In this document: positions 1-12,700 of the stretch, one piece after another
How the letters are laid out: every line of letters starts with the position of its first letter
Numbering within the stretch: the first letter of the stretch is position 1
Origin: Micrasema longulum
Lineage: Eukaryota > Arthropoda > Insecta > Trichoptera > Brachycentridae
Assembly (NCBI GenBank): GCA_022494885.1
Contig: JAGVSM010004279.1
Location: forward strand, 1 to 64,000
Direction: 5' to 3'
DNA: 64,000 bases
The notes under the pieces: generated by a model
The model's database searches: none
Seen by the model: the letters and a program-made list of their open reading frames with translations, nothing else
Told to the model about the DNA's origin: nothing
Position numbers and translations under genes: made by a program

Positions 1-586
1 GATTTTCACAAAAGTAGCGTTGTATAAATTATCTAACAATACATGCATAAATATCATTTATTTACATACATAAGTTTACTGTACATTTTTTGAGACATAA
101 GTCCCAACATTATGGGACGAAAAGTCATGTGATGAGATGGGACTATTATAGAAGTAAAGCAACAAATTAAATAGAATGTAGTAATTTTTATCCAAAAAAT
201 AATTGAGGGGTTAAATCAAATAAAGGCATAATAAAATTTAATCAACTATGCCATATATTAGAAACTAGAGATAAAAAAGATAAGATTACTACTGAGAAGA
301 AAAAACTGTACAATGAGTACATTAAGAAAAAAAAGAAATGAAAATCTTTGAAATATTTCAAATCTCAATGAAAAATTATGTTCATGATAAATTTTGATAT
401 AAAATGTAATGTTATTAAAATGGTCACACTAGTTTTTAAGATATTATGAACTAATTTAATAAAGCGTAAATAATTCACTGCGCATACATTTTTTCAAGCA
501 ATTTAATTTAGAATAAGTGCTTACTGTTTACATCTTTTTAAAGTAAAATTGCGAAACTAATAAGTAAAAATGTATTGTTGTTTTAG
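1..586. other. Intron sequence upstream of first visible exon
   Basis: AT-rich sequence with no coding similarity. About 108-165 (GTCATGTGATGAGATGGGAC and around it) resembles the 3' body of the tRNA-Val-like SINE at 60664-60870, so a decayed fragment may be present. Confidence 0.3.
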
Positions 587-742
587 GTATTTGATGTCAC
601 TTTGGATTTTGTTGAATCATTTTTGTTTATATACCAATGACATCCTTTACAGTAGGGTATATGCTTTTCAAATTATGGAAAAAATAGGAGCTCAAGTATT
701 TGTAAATGCTACATACCTAGTTGATTCATTTATAATATTAAG
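587..742 (+). CDS. NRF-6-like exon, first in window (acyltransferase-3 membrane segment 1)
   Basis: The exon lies between acceptor TTTTAG and donor GTAAAG. It opens with one base completing an upstream codon and closes with two bases (AG). It encodes YLMSLWILLNHFCLY and then a segment ending VNATYLVDSFIIL, equivalent to the family pattern of a His-bearing first helix followed by the SVDTFFFLSG-like start of the next helix. Earlier exons are outside the window. Confidence 0.85.
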
Positions 743-3700
743 GTAAAGAAAACAGTATTTTTACTTATTAATAACTATTATTAGTTTAAGATATTTTTTT
801 CAACAGAGATGAAGCTGCTTAGAATATGAAAGTCTAGGCAGATACAGAGTGAGTGATCTGTCATCGGTTAGGGTGATGACTTTACACGCTGCGCTGTGTA
901 AAATTCACCATTCTACTTATAGGTAATTGACTTCCATATTTACGTATGGATTTTTTCGATTCTTTATATGCTTGGTTTGCTTACTATAATCCCATGCGTG
1001 TTGGTTTACTAAAGAGAATGAAACCATTAAGAAAATGAGCGAATCTTTTGTTGGAAAGGGTAAGTTTTTATAGAGCTGTACATTTTATATTGTATAGGGT
1101 GGGCATTAAATGTATACCTAGTTTCAATTACGAATAATTCAATAATTGTAGAATTTTTTAATTTTTTATTTAAATTTTCAGAAACTACAATAAATAAATT
1201 TTTTAATAATAAATAAGTTTTAAAAATTATATTGTCCAAGTGGGTTCCACCAACTTCTTTACATTGTTTAAGGCGGATTCGCAAATTCTCAAAAAACACC
1301 ACGTCGAAAAGTTGCCCGTGGGATGGCGTTCATTTTTCGTACAATGTTTGGTTTTAACTGATTTATTGTTATTGGATTGTCTTCATAGACTTGATTTTAT
1401 CAATAATTTTATCAATATTTAAGTATCCCCACAAAAAATAATCACACGGGCTGAGATCCGAGGTCTCTGGAGGCCATTCAATGTCTCCTCCTCGTTAACT
1501 GAGTTTTCCGGGGAACATCTCCTTCAAACGGTCGAAGATAGGTATCATTCGGCTTCAACTCTTGCATCAGTTAAATTTTATAGGCTTTTACATGTAAACC
1601 ATGGCGTAAAATTCTTCGTAAAGTGGTCCTCTTGCTGTTTAAGGCTTGACTTCTCTTGCGAGTTGATGGTTGCGGATTTTCCCTTACTGATTCACTAACA
1701 CGCTGAAAAATTTCTGGTATCCTCGCCGACTTCGGGTGGCCTTCATCCATTATTCTTACTGTTGAGCCGGTTGTCTTAAATATTTTGATCGATTCCCGAA
1801 TAGATTTTGCACTTGGTTCTTGACTAATGTCTCGTAAACCGAAGTGAGCCCAGTACATTTGTCTCGAAATGGTCACGGAATAATTGTGTTTAATATGCGC
1901 GAACACAAAACGCGCGCTGCTTTCCTGTGAATGGCTCCATGGCGACTGAAAATTCCACGAAATAGCGCATCTAACGCTACCCTTTGCACCGCGGCCGCCC
2001 TACGTATTAATAAAAAAAAAAACGAAACAAACCACGAACACAGTTAAGGTCCACCCTGTATTAGTTTCCAAGTTAGACAATGGCAAAAGTTTTAACTCTC
2101 GAATTGATATTAGAATTTGATTTTTGTCCGCCTCGTCGTCTAGTGGTCACTGCATTTACCTACTATGCAAGTTGAGATGAAATATTGATCAAAAAAGTTG
2201 ATTACACATTGTAATATTTTATAGTCCCTGAACTGGAATCTTAAGTATAAGGCTGATTATCTTTCCTTGCGAGTAATGTAATATAAGATGATTTAGATAG
2301 GTACGTCGCGATTTGTGTAACAATGCAGCGGCTTTTGCACCGCAAATAGGGAAATGATGATGATGATAGAAAAACACAAAAAATAAAAAATACACCTATA
2401 TTAACACAATAGTAACCTCGAAACATATTTTAGTCTTAATGAGAAATCAATATTTTATAACTGTCCTGGTTTTCACAACAAAAAAATCACTTTTACTTTT
2501 TATAAAAGGCACGATGGTTTCTTTTTAAATAACATAATATTTTAATCAAATGATTTATTTAAATATTTCAGCTAACCATGTACCATAAAATTTGTCTGTT
2601 TTATTTCTAGCGCGTTTTTATTAGGTTACGGTTTTCTTGACGCGGAATTGAAAAAAATGTCTGGAAAAGTAGAATCTGCGGCAAAAAAGATATCGTATCT
2701 TTTCATTGGAATTCTATATAGATCTGCAAGGTAAATAACCAATGTATCCTTCGTTTATTTTATTGAAGGTATAATGAAAAGTGTGATTAATATTTTTGGT
2801 CAACAATGAAGTTTTTAGCTTTAGATTTTTTGAAAAGTAAAATTGAACTTTTTATTTATTTCGTTTAAAATGACTAGATATGTCGACTGGTTTCGATACA
2901 AGACGTTGCTTTGTCAAGACGTAAATATAAACTATGCAAAATAACTTAAAATCTTATCAAAGACAGTCAAGTGATTTAATAAACATGAAGACCACACGTG
3001 GAATACTGAATACACAATGTGAATAGATGTCAGTACTTGTACCAACTTAAAAATGTACAACTTTATTTTAATTCGGAAACTGGTTGGCAAGTTTATAAAG
3101 CTATTTTGAATGAAGCAAATCAATTTTTAAACTGATTTAAAAAACTTGTAAACTAAGGTAGAAACAGAAAAAAAATAACTTTAAAATTTATGTAATTTGT
3201 TTAATTTTAGGATATTGCCATCATACATAATCGCTATTGGTATGACAGAATTTTGGACCAAGTGGAGTTACAGGAGAACAGTTTTGAGAGATATAGAGAG
3301 AAATGACATTCAATGTGAGAAGTATTGGTGGAGGAATATCCTCTTTATCAATAATTTATTCACCAGGGAACAAATGTGTATGACTTGGAGCTGGTTTATC
3401 AGTAATGATATGCAACTGTTCATCATCGCATTAAGCTTGCTTTTACTCTCAACAAAGTAAGTTGTCTAAAACGAAATAAATGTACCGATTTATAATTTTT
3501 TTATTTCATGCCGATAAAATCAGCGTCCATTCCATTTTTTTAAAAGCAGGCTATCAATTGTCTCTTCTTTTCCACATCCGAGTGAAGCATGTGGATATCA
3601 CCAGATGCCTGAGACCCTATCGTTAGCTAGAATTTTCTCATCCTCCTACGTCAACCTCGCGTCCCCTAGTTCTGCCGAATAAATCCGAAAAATCAATATA

Positions 3701-6700
3701 GGCAGCCTTCTAGGACGGCGGAAGTCCAGATGTGTGAAAAAGAGGCAACTTGAGTTAATGCTCTAAGGAGGCATTCGGAACACGAACCTAAGGCATGTCA
3801 ACTACCCTTAAGATTCTGATTATAGGAGGCTGCTGCGTTTGTTCTCAATGTTAGTTATTAAATCAAACCCTCGTATATCTAGTCTCCTTAAGCACTTGTA
3901 AGAACTACTCAAAACTCAGAAGTTTGGTGTACCAGGTTTAGGTACCAGGATTTGCATTCATATACAAGTTCTGGCATTATACAAGAGTTGAATAATCTGA
4001 ATTTTGTTCTAACCGAGTAAGTAGTGAGATGCCCCTAGACGCAGCAGACTGTTTATTTGCGAATCCAGAAAGCGTCGTTTCTCCGTGCGAGCAGATTTCT
4101 TGATAATTTAGTCTTGGTTTTGGTAGTTGTTTCTAAAGCTAGGGTTTCCTAGGACAGCGGTGTCCGTATTTTAACGGCCGTAGTGAACGGTGATGCAGTG
4201 GACAGCCGTCGTAAAGGTGACTAGAGTGTGGTTTTATAGGAAAACGGTGTTATCAACACCATTTAAAACCGTTTTCCTAGGAAACCACTCTCTAATCACC
4301 TTTACGACGGCTGTCCACTGCATCACCGTTCACTACGGCCGTTAAAATACGGGCACCGCTGTCCTAGGAAACCCTAGCTTAAGAATTACAATTAGATCAG
4401 GGTCTGTTTTACTGTCTTTCAGTGCGTTCAGTTTTGCTCGCTTTTCTTCAATCTCATGCAACAAGGATCATTTGACATCCACCCCAGATAATCCATCATA
4501 ATTGAGGTTTTAAAATTCTGTCATTTATCCTAAATACTTTATATGCCACTGACAACAGGAGTTGGAACCACCATAACCATTTTCTTTAAGTGGAGCTATC
4601 AGGCGTCTTAAAAATAGCGCATATCAGCCGTTTCAAGATTAGTTGCCACATCACAAGGCAGCGAGATACCTTCTTCGATATTAATATTGTCACTCCTTGG
4701 GGGCCCTGGTCTCAGTAAAGATACGTGCACCCACGTCCAACAACTTTTATAATACTTCACCTTGTTTATATAGTAATACGTTTAATTATGTATGTAGTAA
4801 AACGTCCATGTCCGAGTAGATGAAGACACTTGAAGTAGAACCAGAACCCTGGATAAGTGTTTTCGATCCTCTCCAGCCTCATAAAAATACTGAAAAAGGT
4901 AATCGAGTTGTTTGGTACATTCGCCTACCATGCTTGAGGTTTCAGGTTCGATTTCTAGGAAGGTCGACATGGAAAATTGTTTCATGAGGTGATTTTGATG
5001 TAACTGAAGCGTGGGACTGATCACCATGCCTTTACGTAACATAAATAAGCATATGACTAAGATGATCAAGAAGACAATGTGGTACATGAGGTAATGAAAA
5101 CATTGGTGTAACTCCCAATATAGTACTCCATGCACCACCGGGTGTGGATAGGATTGTGACGATGATTTTTTAGTATGTGCGTGTTTTTTATTTTATTAAT
5201 TATAGTATTAATAAAAAAGTATTTTTAACTTATTTAAATAAAGCAATATATATAATGAGCTCCATAATAAAATTAAGGAAAACGATTGTGTTAAAAAATT
5301 TGCAAGTGTGCTAAAAGTGTTTCTAATCAAATGTTTAAATACCATAAATGAATATTTGAAAGATGTAAAAGAATAAATTAAAATGTATTAAATATAATGT
5401 AAGCAAAAAACATCATAATCTTGTGTAATGTTTTTACTGTTTATGTTTTTCTAAACTTTTTCATTTATTTGTTTTTATTTTAATTTTAAATTTTTCATTT
5501 TTGAAATTAATTTTTATCCTTTTTTTTATCTCTAGTTTTGGATAGACTTAAGAAATTTCAAAAAGCAATAAGTCCGCCATCAAACTGTGTATATCTTTGT
5601 TATTTTTTTTGTATGTATGACATTGTCTATTACGGTTAATAAAGATTTAATAAATGTTATTAAATATTTGTATATAACCACTTATCGACTTTTTTATGTC
5701 TACCGGTTTCGAGACGTACCCGTCTCTTCGTCAGGACACCAATTAAATCAACATGCAAACCAACATGCAAAACCCACTATACACCTTCACCATAGTTGTC
5801 GCACAAAAATATAAAACCAACACGACATGCATTTTAATAAGCACATGCACTGATTAGGACAAACATAGAAAAGTCGGTAAGTGGTTATATACAAATATTT
5901 AATAACATTTATTTAAATGTTTGACCTCAAAGTAAATGCTTTAAATATTAAAAATAAAGATTATTATTATTAATGATTCCTATTTTATTTTTATTAAAAT
6001 TATTTATTATGCAAAATTAGGATTACAATAATATGTTGTAATATCTGAAAAAATGTTATTTGATTTATATTCGTAGTTTGTTTCAGACGTTTTAAATTGG
6101 CCATCTGGATAACGGTTTTAATAAGTGTGACGTCAAATATTTTTGTAGGATACTTGACATATGTCATGAAATTTCTTCCATTGTGAGTATGATACTATTT
6201 TACTAATATATGTTATATGTTTATGGTGATAGTATTTGTGAAATAATTACAAAGTTTACAGATTTTTAATTGAAAAATGTAACAATTTTGTTGATTTATA
6301 AAGTATAAAGCATAGGGTTATGTATGCAATAGCATATCGGATAAAAATGGTCTCCACGGATTGCTAGCACAATTTTCCGTGACCGTTTTTCAAAAATGTG
6401 ACTGAATTCCGCTTATGTAGCTCTCAATTGTCTCCTAAAAGCTGGATAGTCGCGGGCTTGTTGGCATAAATCTTAGACTTTAAAAAACTTCAAAGAAAAA
6501 GTCAAACGGCGTTAAATCGCATGATCTGGGGTGCTATTCTAAACCAATCTCGTGGCACGAGAAAAGAGTTTTGCTCGTGTATTTACATACAAAATACGGT
6601 CACGAGAGTGTTTGAAATACCAGCCCTGGTCGGCCAATTCTCATTACTAAAACGGCAAATACCCGACCAGGAAATTAATCGCGCAGTAATTCAATTGTTT

Positions 6701-9700
6701 CTCCCGCTGTATGGCATGTGGCACCGTCTTGTTGAAATCACATGTCATCCATACCCATACCTTGCAATTAAGGCACAAAATCTGGATTGTCATGCCGCGG
6801 TGGTGAGCGCCATAAGTGTTATTGCCTGACTGGCCACATTTTGGAAGAAGAAGGTCCGATGATGCCTCCAGCCCAAAATCCACACCTAACAGTGGAACGT
6901 TGTGGATGCGTTTGTTTCTCGACAATCTCTCGTGGATTTTCTATATCCCAAATGTGTCAATTTTGAGAATTGACGAAAACATCAAAATGTTAATAAGCCT
7001 CATTACTGAAAACAAGTTTGTTCAGAAAATCAACATCCACCTGTTGTTTCATAATCCATGTACTTTCTTCGCTTTACGTTGTCCGATGTGCTATTCCATA
7101 CACAAACCTGTACTTTATGAATCAATAAAAAATTACAATTTTAAATAAAAAACCCGTGTTTTCTATCAAAATTACTTCTTGCATGAAATTTGAGACGCCA
7201 TTATAATTGAAGGGAAAAAATTCACTTTTGTTCTCTCCACTGCAATATGTATGTATTCTGTGTATACTCGCATATTTTATAGTAAGATGTTTTTTTTATT
7301 TCATTTTGTGAAATACATTTCAGATATTATATTTATATATTTTTTATTTTTTTTAATTATAAAAATAAAACACGAGTGATACTTTATCCACAAATTTGGA
7401 ATATCCAGTGACCGGTTACATCGCTTTCGCGACATCTTCGAGACTGGTATCTTTATTAAAGACTCAACTCATTAGTTAACCCAAACAAATTTTTTTGATA
7501 ATGATCCTTAAGATAAAAATAACTTTATTTAATTTACTTACTTATAACTTTGAATTATCTATCCTTACCTCTGCTTTGTATAAATACATTTAACTCTTTA
7601 ATAAAGATACCAGTCTCGAAGATGTCGCGAAAGCGATGAAACCGGTCACTGGATATTCCAAATTTGAGGATTAAAGTATCACTCGTGTTTTATTTATATA
7701 ATAAATTACAATAAACTTCCATCAAGAATTTTCACTTACAAACTTAAATGTTTTATATTTATATATCTAAAACAAGTAAAAGCCTACACGGCGTTGAAAC
7801 AAATAAATAACAAAATAAAAATCTTTAATAAACCTTTGATTTATGCGCGCGTATCCATAATATTTCACATAAATAATTTAAGAGCCCACTAACTCAAACG
7901 AAATTCGTATATTTATTTAGTTCAGCGACAGGCACTTACACATCAACACAGGGTTATTAAACATTCGAAGACACTGTACAATGCGCTAGAATGTTAAATG
8001 GCCAATATTTTTGTGTTGGTGCTTGTCGGAGAACCAAGTAAGCGTACAGTTTTTGTTTGTGTGATTACTGTTGCTATCATATTTCATACGAAAATTTTCT
8101 GTCCAGCACACATAAACAAGGCCATCACAGATTTAAATGCATTGTAACTAAGTGCTAAAATGCTTAGAATAATAATATACAAGTATTTTTTTATAGTTTG
8201 GATAGTATGTGGAACCATTATAATGTTTTATATGGAACCCCTTGGACCAGAGTATGTGTTTATATGATTGGGACCTTTTCTGGCTATTTTCTCAGAAAAA
8301 ATAACGGGAAAGTTCCGCTTAGTAAAGTAAGTAACTAATTCAATAATAAATAAATTAAACATTTGCAATGAAAATACACGAACCGTGAATTATTTGCGCT
8401 TATTTATACACAAATTTATTTAATTAAAAATGTATTGCACTCAATTTGTTGAGACTCAAAAATAATTAAAATAATTATGTTATTATAATTAAGCTGTAAT
8501 TTTTCGGCCCCGTGGTGTAATGGTCAGCGCGTTTGCCTACCATGCAAGAGGTCTCTGGTTCGATTCCCGACATGGTTGATGTGACATATTTATTTAAAAG
8601 AGTGTTTTCACACTAGAATATTTTCATAGTCCCGAAGACTGATCACCTTACCTTCATGTAACAATATTATTTATTTATTTGTTTGACGGGCTTATGCAGT
8701 CCATTCTAACGATGGTAAATGCAATTTCTTATAATAAATACAAGCACGAATAAAATAAAATACAACTAAATAAAATTAAAGCTAGGACAAAAAAAATAAT
8801 TACTACCTAAGGCAAGATCCGGTCTATCTTAGTGAATTTTTAAAACAATACAAACTTACACCAAAATAGTCCAGATCTAGATATGCTGCGATTGGTGTAT
8901 CAATCCAGTGCCCTATGCACTATTAGGTGCGAAAAGGGATTGATGATGATGATAATGAATTTAGCTTCATACTAACGTTCAATTAAGTGACACAGCACAT
9001 CATATTTTTTTCTTTCTTATCATTCTCATGTAAATAATGGTTATGTAAATACATAAATAAAACACTAAGTATTTAAACGACAAACGAGTTTAATATCAGT
9101 TTGAACACAACAAATTTTGGGTGTTCAGAATGAAGAACTTCAGCCCTACGGGAAATTGAATACATGAAATGATTTCTTACGTGCGGTAAATATTAGAGCA
9201 TTAAATTATACCGTAACGTTTTTTGAAAATTTACAAAAAAAAAATGATTAAAAAAAAAAGAACTACTTTGAACGACGTCACTAGTTGATATGAATCAACC
9301 AATGATAAGAGAGTTGTTGAAGATTTCCAGTTTATTTACCGGCAGCGAACTAATCGCCAGAACTGACCGAGAAGCATCGGATGAGAATTTGAGACGTCGA
9401 GTAGAAATACAAAACTTTAAAAATACGATACATAAAAATAAAAAAAATCACTCAATTTCCCCGTAAAATAGCTATACACAATAGTACCCAGGTACTGATA
9501 TAGTTGGATGGAGGGGGTAAATCCGGTGGATTTTTTTATTTACTGGAAATAATTTGAATTTCGACTTTACTTTTAAAATTACAGGAGAAAATTAAACTTT
9601 TCGAAAAATAGATTTTTTAAATAAACGTGTACCTACTAGATAAGTGCAGCAAAACAGAAAAAGCAGATTGTCCATAATTGAATCATTGTACATAAAGTCA

Positions 9701-12700
9701 AATAAAAATGTTCGGAAGAAATTTCCATTTGGCAATAAGCCCGCCAACGTGCAATCGACTTTGTACAAAAAGTTAAATGAATATAGTAGTGACACACAGT
9801 TATTATTTTTTGCGATATTGTTCAGTGCAAAGCATAATAGACCTGAAATTATTTTTTGTAATCTTTTTTTCTTCTATCAAATTACAACGGCGAAGGAAAT
9901 GGGGAAGTCTAGGCATTTACCGGGCTTATGACCTATCATTGGCTGGTTTAAGTGGCTACTTACATAATGTAACATTCACCATTTTTAATTCTTCCATCTG
10001 TTGATTTAAGTGAAGTAAAAGAGCAGAAAACTTTATTGTTGTGAAGAGATTCATTTGATTGAATTATTGAAAATAATATTCGAATTTTTATACTTATTCT
10101 TGAACTAGTTAGTTCAATAACAATTTTTTGAGTTTGCCCAAATGTTTGTAGACAGAAGACTGGATTTCACCTCGAAATTGGAGAAAAAAATGTTTTACAC
10201 GCTGTAAAAATTAATCTCAATTTCAATTAATTATATCGTTTTTATGTATTGTGATAGATTTCATAAATATTTATGATGTGCAACTGTGTGATCAAATTTT
10301 TTTATTTATTATTTACATTTTTAGTAATATTATATGTTTTGTATGATTGGTTATTTTATGTTATGTAAAATTTTTATGTGACAACATTAACAACAACCAT
10401 ATTACGTGGAGCCTCTAATTGTACTTTATGAAATGTATTTATAATATAATTGTATCTTATAAATTAATAAATGTCTGTTGGCTTTCCAATAAAATAAAAA
10501 AAAAAATTTCTACGTTTAGTGTATTTTGTGAGGTACGAGGTTCTAATTTAAAATGGCAGTACAACTCTCCGACGACTCTCCAAAACTTTAAAAAATCACA
10601 GCGAATATAATGCGATACAAATTAAAAAAACTAACGATAATAACAAATACCACTACTAAATTTCCTCGTTAGAATATATTTTTTTATTTTTTCAGAAATC
10701 AATCAACGTACTTTGGTATGTTTCAGTTTTCACGTTGGTTGGAATGTTATTTTCATTTTCAGAACGTAACGTACCGATACATATCAGTGTTTTGTACATG
10801 ACAATTCATAGGCCAATATGGGGCATGGCAACAGCATTTTTTATTGTCGCTTGTGTATCAGGACACGGAGGTGATTATCCATTTATTTTTAATATTTTAA
10901 TTCCCTCAAAAACAGTCATTCCATTGCCACTCCCCTAATAAGTCACGATTTATGTTTATTTGTTCCGGGCCATTGATGTTTGTTCAGAACATTATCACAA
11001 ATTTTGACGTCACAACGACCAAGGCCAAACACTTCGCGTTTACTGTCAACGAATTTTTATTAAATTTCTTTTTTACATTTTTTACAAGTCATAGTCAAAA
11101 AAGCTTTGTCTTCAAAGGTGTAAAAAATTATAATAATCTTCCCAATGAACTAAAAACTATTAAAAATAATATATCAATAAATAAATTTAAAGTAAATCTA
11201 ATGAAATTTTTTGAACACGTGTAAAAACAACATTAAATTATAATTAGTATGAATGTTTTATTGTTTTATGCTTTTTCTTAATATATCCTATGTTTTTTTT
11301 TCTCATGTACTCGTAATTAAAATTATATAAACTCTTATAAATAAACAACTACAACAGTGTAAGTCACTCTCCAAGCACAAGAGATAGTCTCTTTTTTGGA
11401 GAGTTACGATGATAACATTTACTAGATGTGCATAGAATTTTTAAAAAACATATACTTTTTATGAAATTTATTAATAAAAAAAAATAAAAAAATAATAATG
11501 TTTGAAAACATTTCTCCACAACATGCATATTGATTTTAAAATACAATTAATTTTTCTAAATCCATTTCATATATTTTTATCGGTATTCGTAGTATGTGAT
11601 ATTTTCCTATTGTCGAATAAATAAAATAACCAAAAATTCTAACGTGCTTTTTTCTGTATTTCAAGGTCGAACTGCTGAGTTTTTGGGACTTAGGATTTGG
11701 ATTCCACTATCGAGAATAACCTACTGCAGTTACCTTATTCATCCAGCAATAATAAGGAATATTGTCGGGATGTATGAGATGACTCTCGAATCAAGTATTC
11801 TAACGATAGTAAGCATTTTGAGTTTTAGTTTCAGCGCAGTAATACGGCGTCAGTTGGTAAAATGATGCAAATAATTTACTTGCAACAAAAAATAATGATA
11901 TGAACTAAAAATAAACTCTTTTAATATAAATTAGGTAGTTTAAAAAAAAATTACATGTAAAATTGCAAGAAAATATCTATTCATTGCAACTTCACTTTTT
12001 ACAATTTAAAAACAAAACATATATGGTGATATTTGTTACCTACTAAACGTCGGCTAATGTCGACTGCCTAGTAGGTTCCACATGAATTGCTAAATATTTA
12101 TCCGCGTTGATATCGTTCCGTAAAAATCGTATCGTGAGAACGCTTTTTACTTCACGCTCGTTTTGGATAAATCTTCAGACTAACATGGTATGTGTAATGC
12201 ACAAATAGAGTAAAATATTGTACTTACAGTTTTACTATCTTTTATTAATACAAAATTTACAAGATATAAAATTAACTAAACTAAAATTAACTAAAATTTT
12301 GTATTAATAATAGAGAATGGGAATACTTAAAAATAACTCAAGGAATCTGATTTATAAAACGTAAAATAAAGCAGTTAAGAAAAAGTATGAAATCGTAACA
12401 ATTAAAATTAAATCAAGTTTTTGTCTAAAGAACGTGTGTCACCGAACACAGCCAAAACGCTTCTCTTGGTGTTCGTCGCTCGGACCTGGCGCGCGACGTC
12501 GCGTGTGACGTCTATAGTGTTGCCACACATATATGAATAAAAAACATAAAAAATAGGAAGTAGAAATATGCAACGAAATAATATTTACAATCCAATTAAA
12601 ATAAAATACATGATATGACAAGATTTAAAAGAAACATAGGGAATGATTGTTTTTTTTTGTTTGAAATAAATATAAAATAAGAAAAATATAAATAAATGTT

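Larger units (their letters stand above)
7363..7695. mobile_element. Foldback element H2 with about 95-bp inverted ends, each with a hammerhead-like core
   Basis: The left end (AAATAAAACACGAGTGATAC, then TTTAT) is repeated inverted at the right end. The inverted arms run about 7363-7460 and 7596-7695 with only a few differences. The middle is about 135 bp of AT-rich filler without coding capacity. It is similar in design to H1 but with a different sequence. Confidence 0.85.

Noticed and set aside
1027..1422. 91-codon minus and 60-codon plus frames as a host gene
   Set aside because: The minus frame contains the C-terminus of the mariner transposase; the plus frame is its antisense.
3590..4130. 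Separate gene in the GC-richer intron stretch
   Set aside because: No frame longer than a few dozen codons and no protein similarity recognised.
5587..5814. 75-codon frame across element H1
   Set aside because: It runs from LINE 3' UTR-like sequence into a foldback element and has no protein features.
6521..7148. Plus-strand frames of 102 and 110 codons
   Set aside because: They are antisense to the mariner-type transposase relic.
8503..8577. tRNA-Gly gene
   Set aside because: The cloverleaf is plausible, but it is followed by the SINE-1 body shared with many copies, and the acceptor stem does not pair well.
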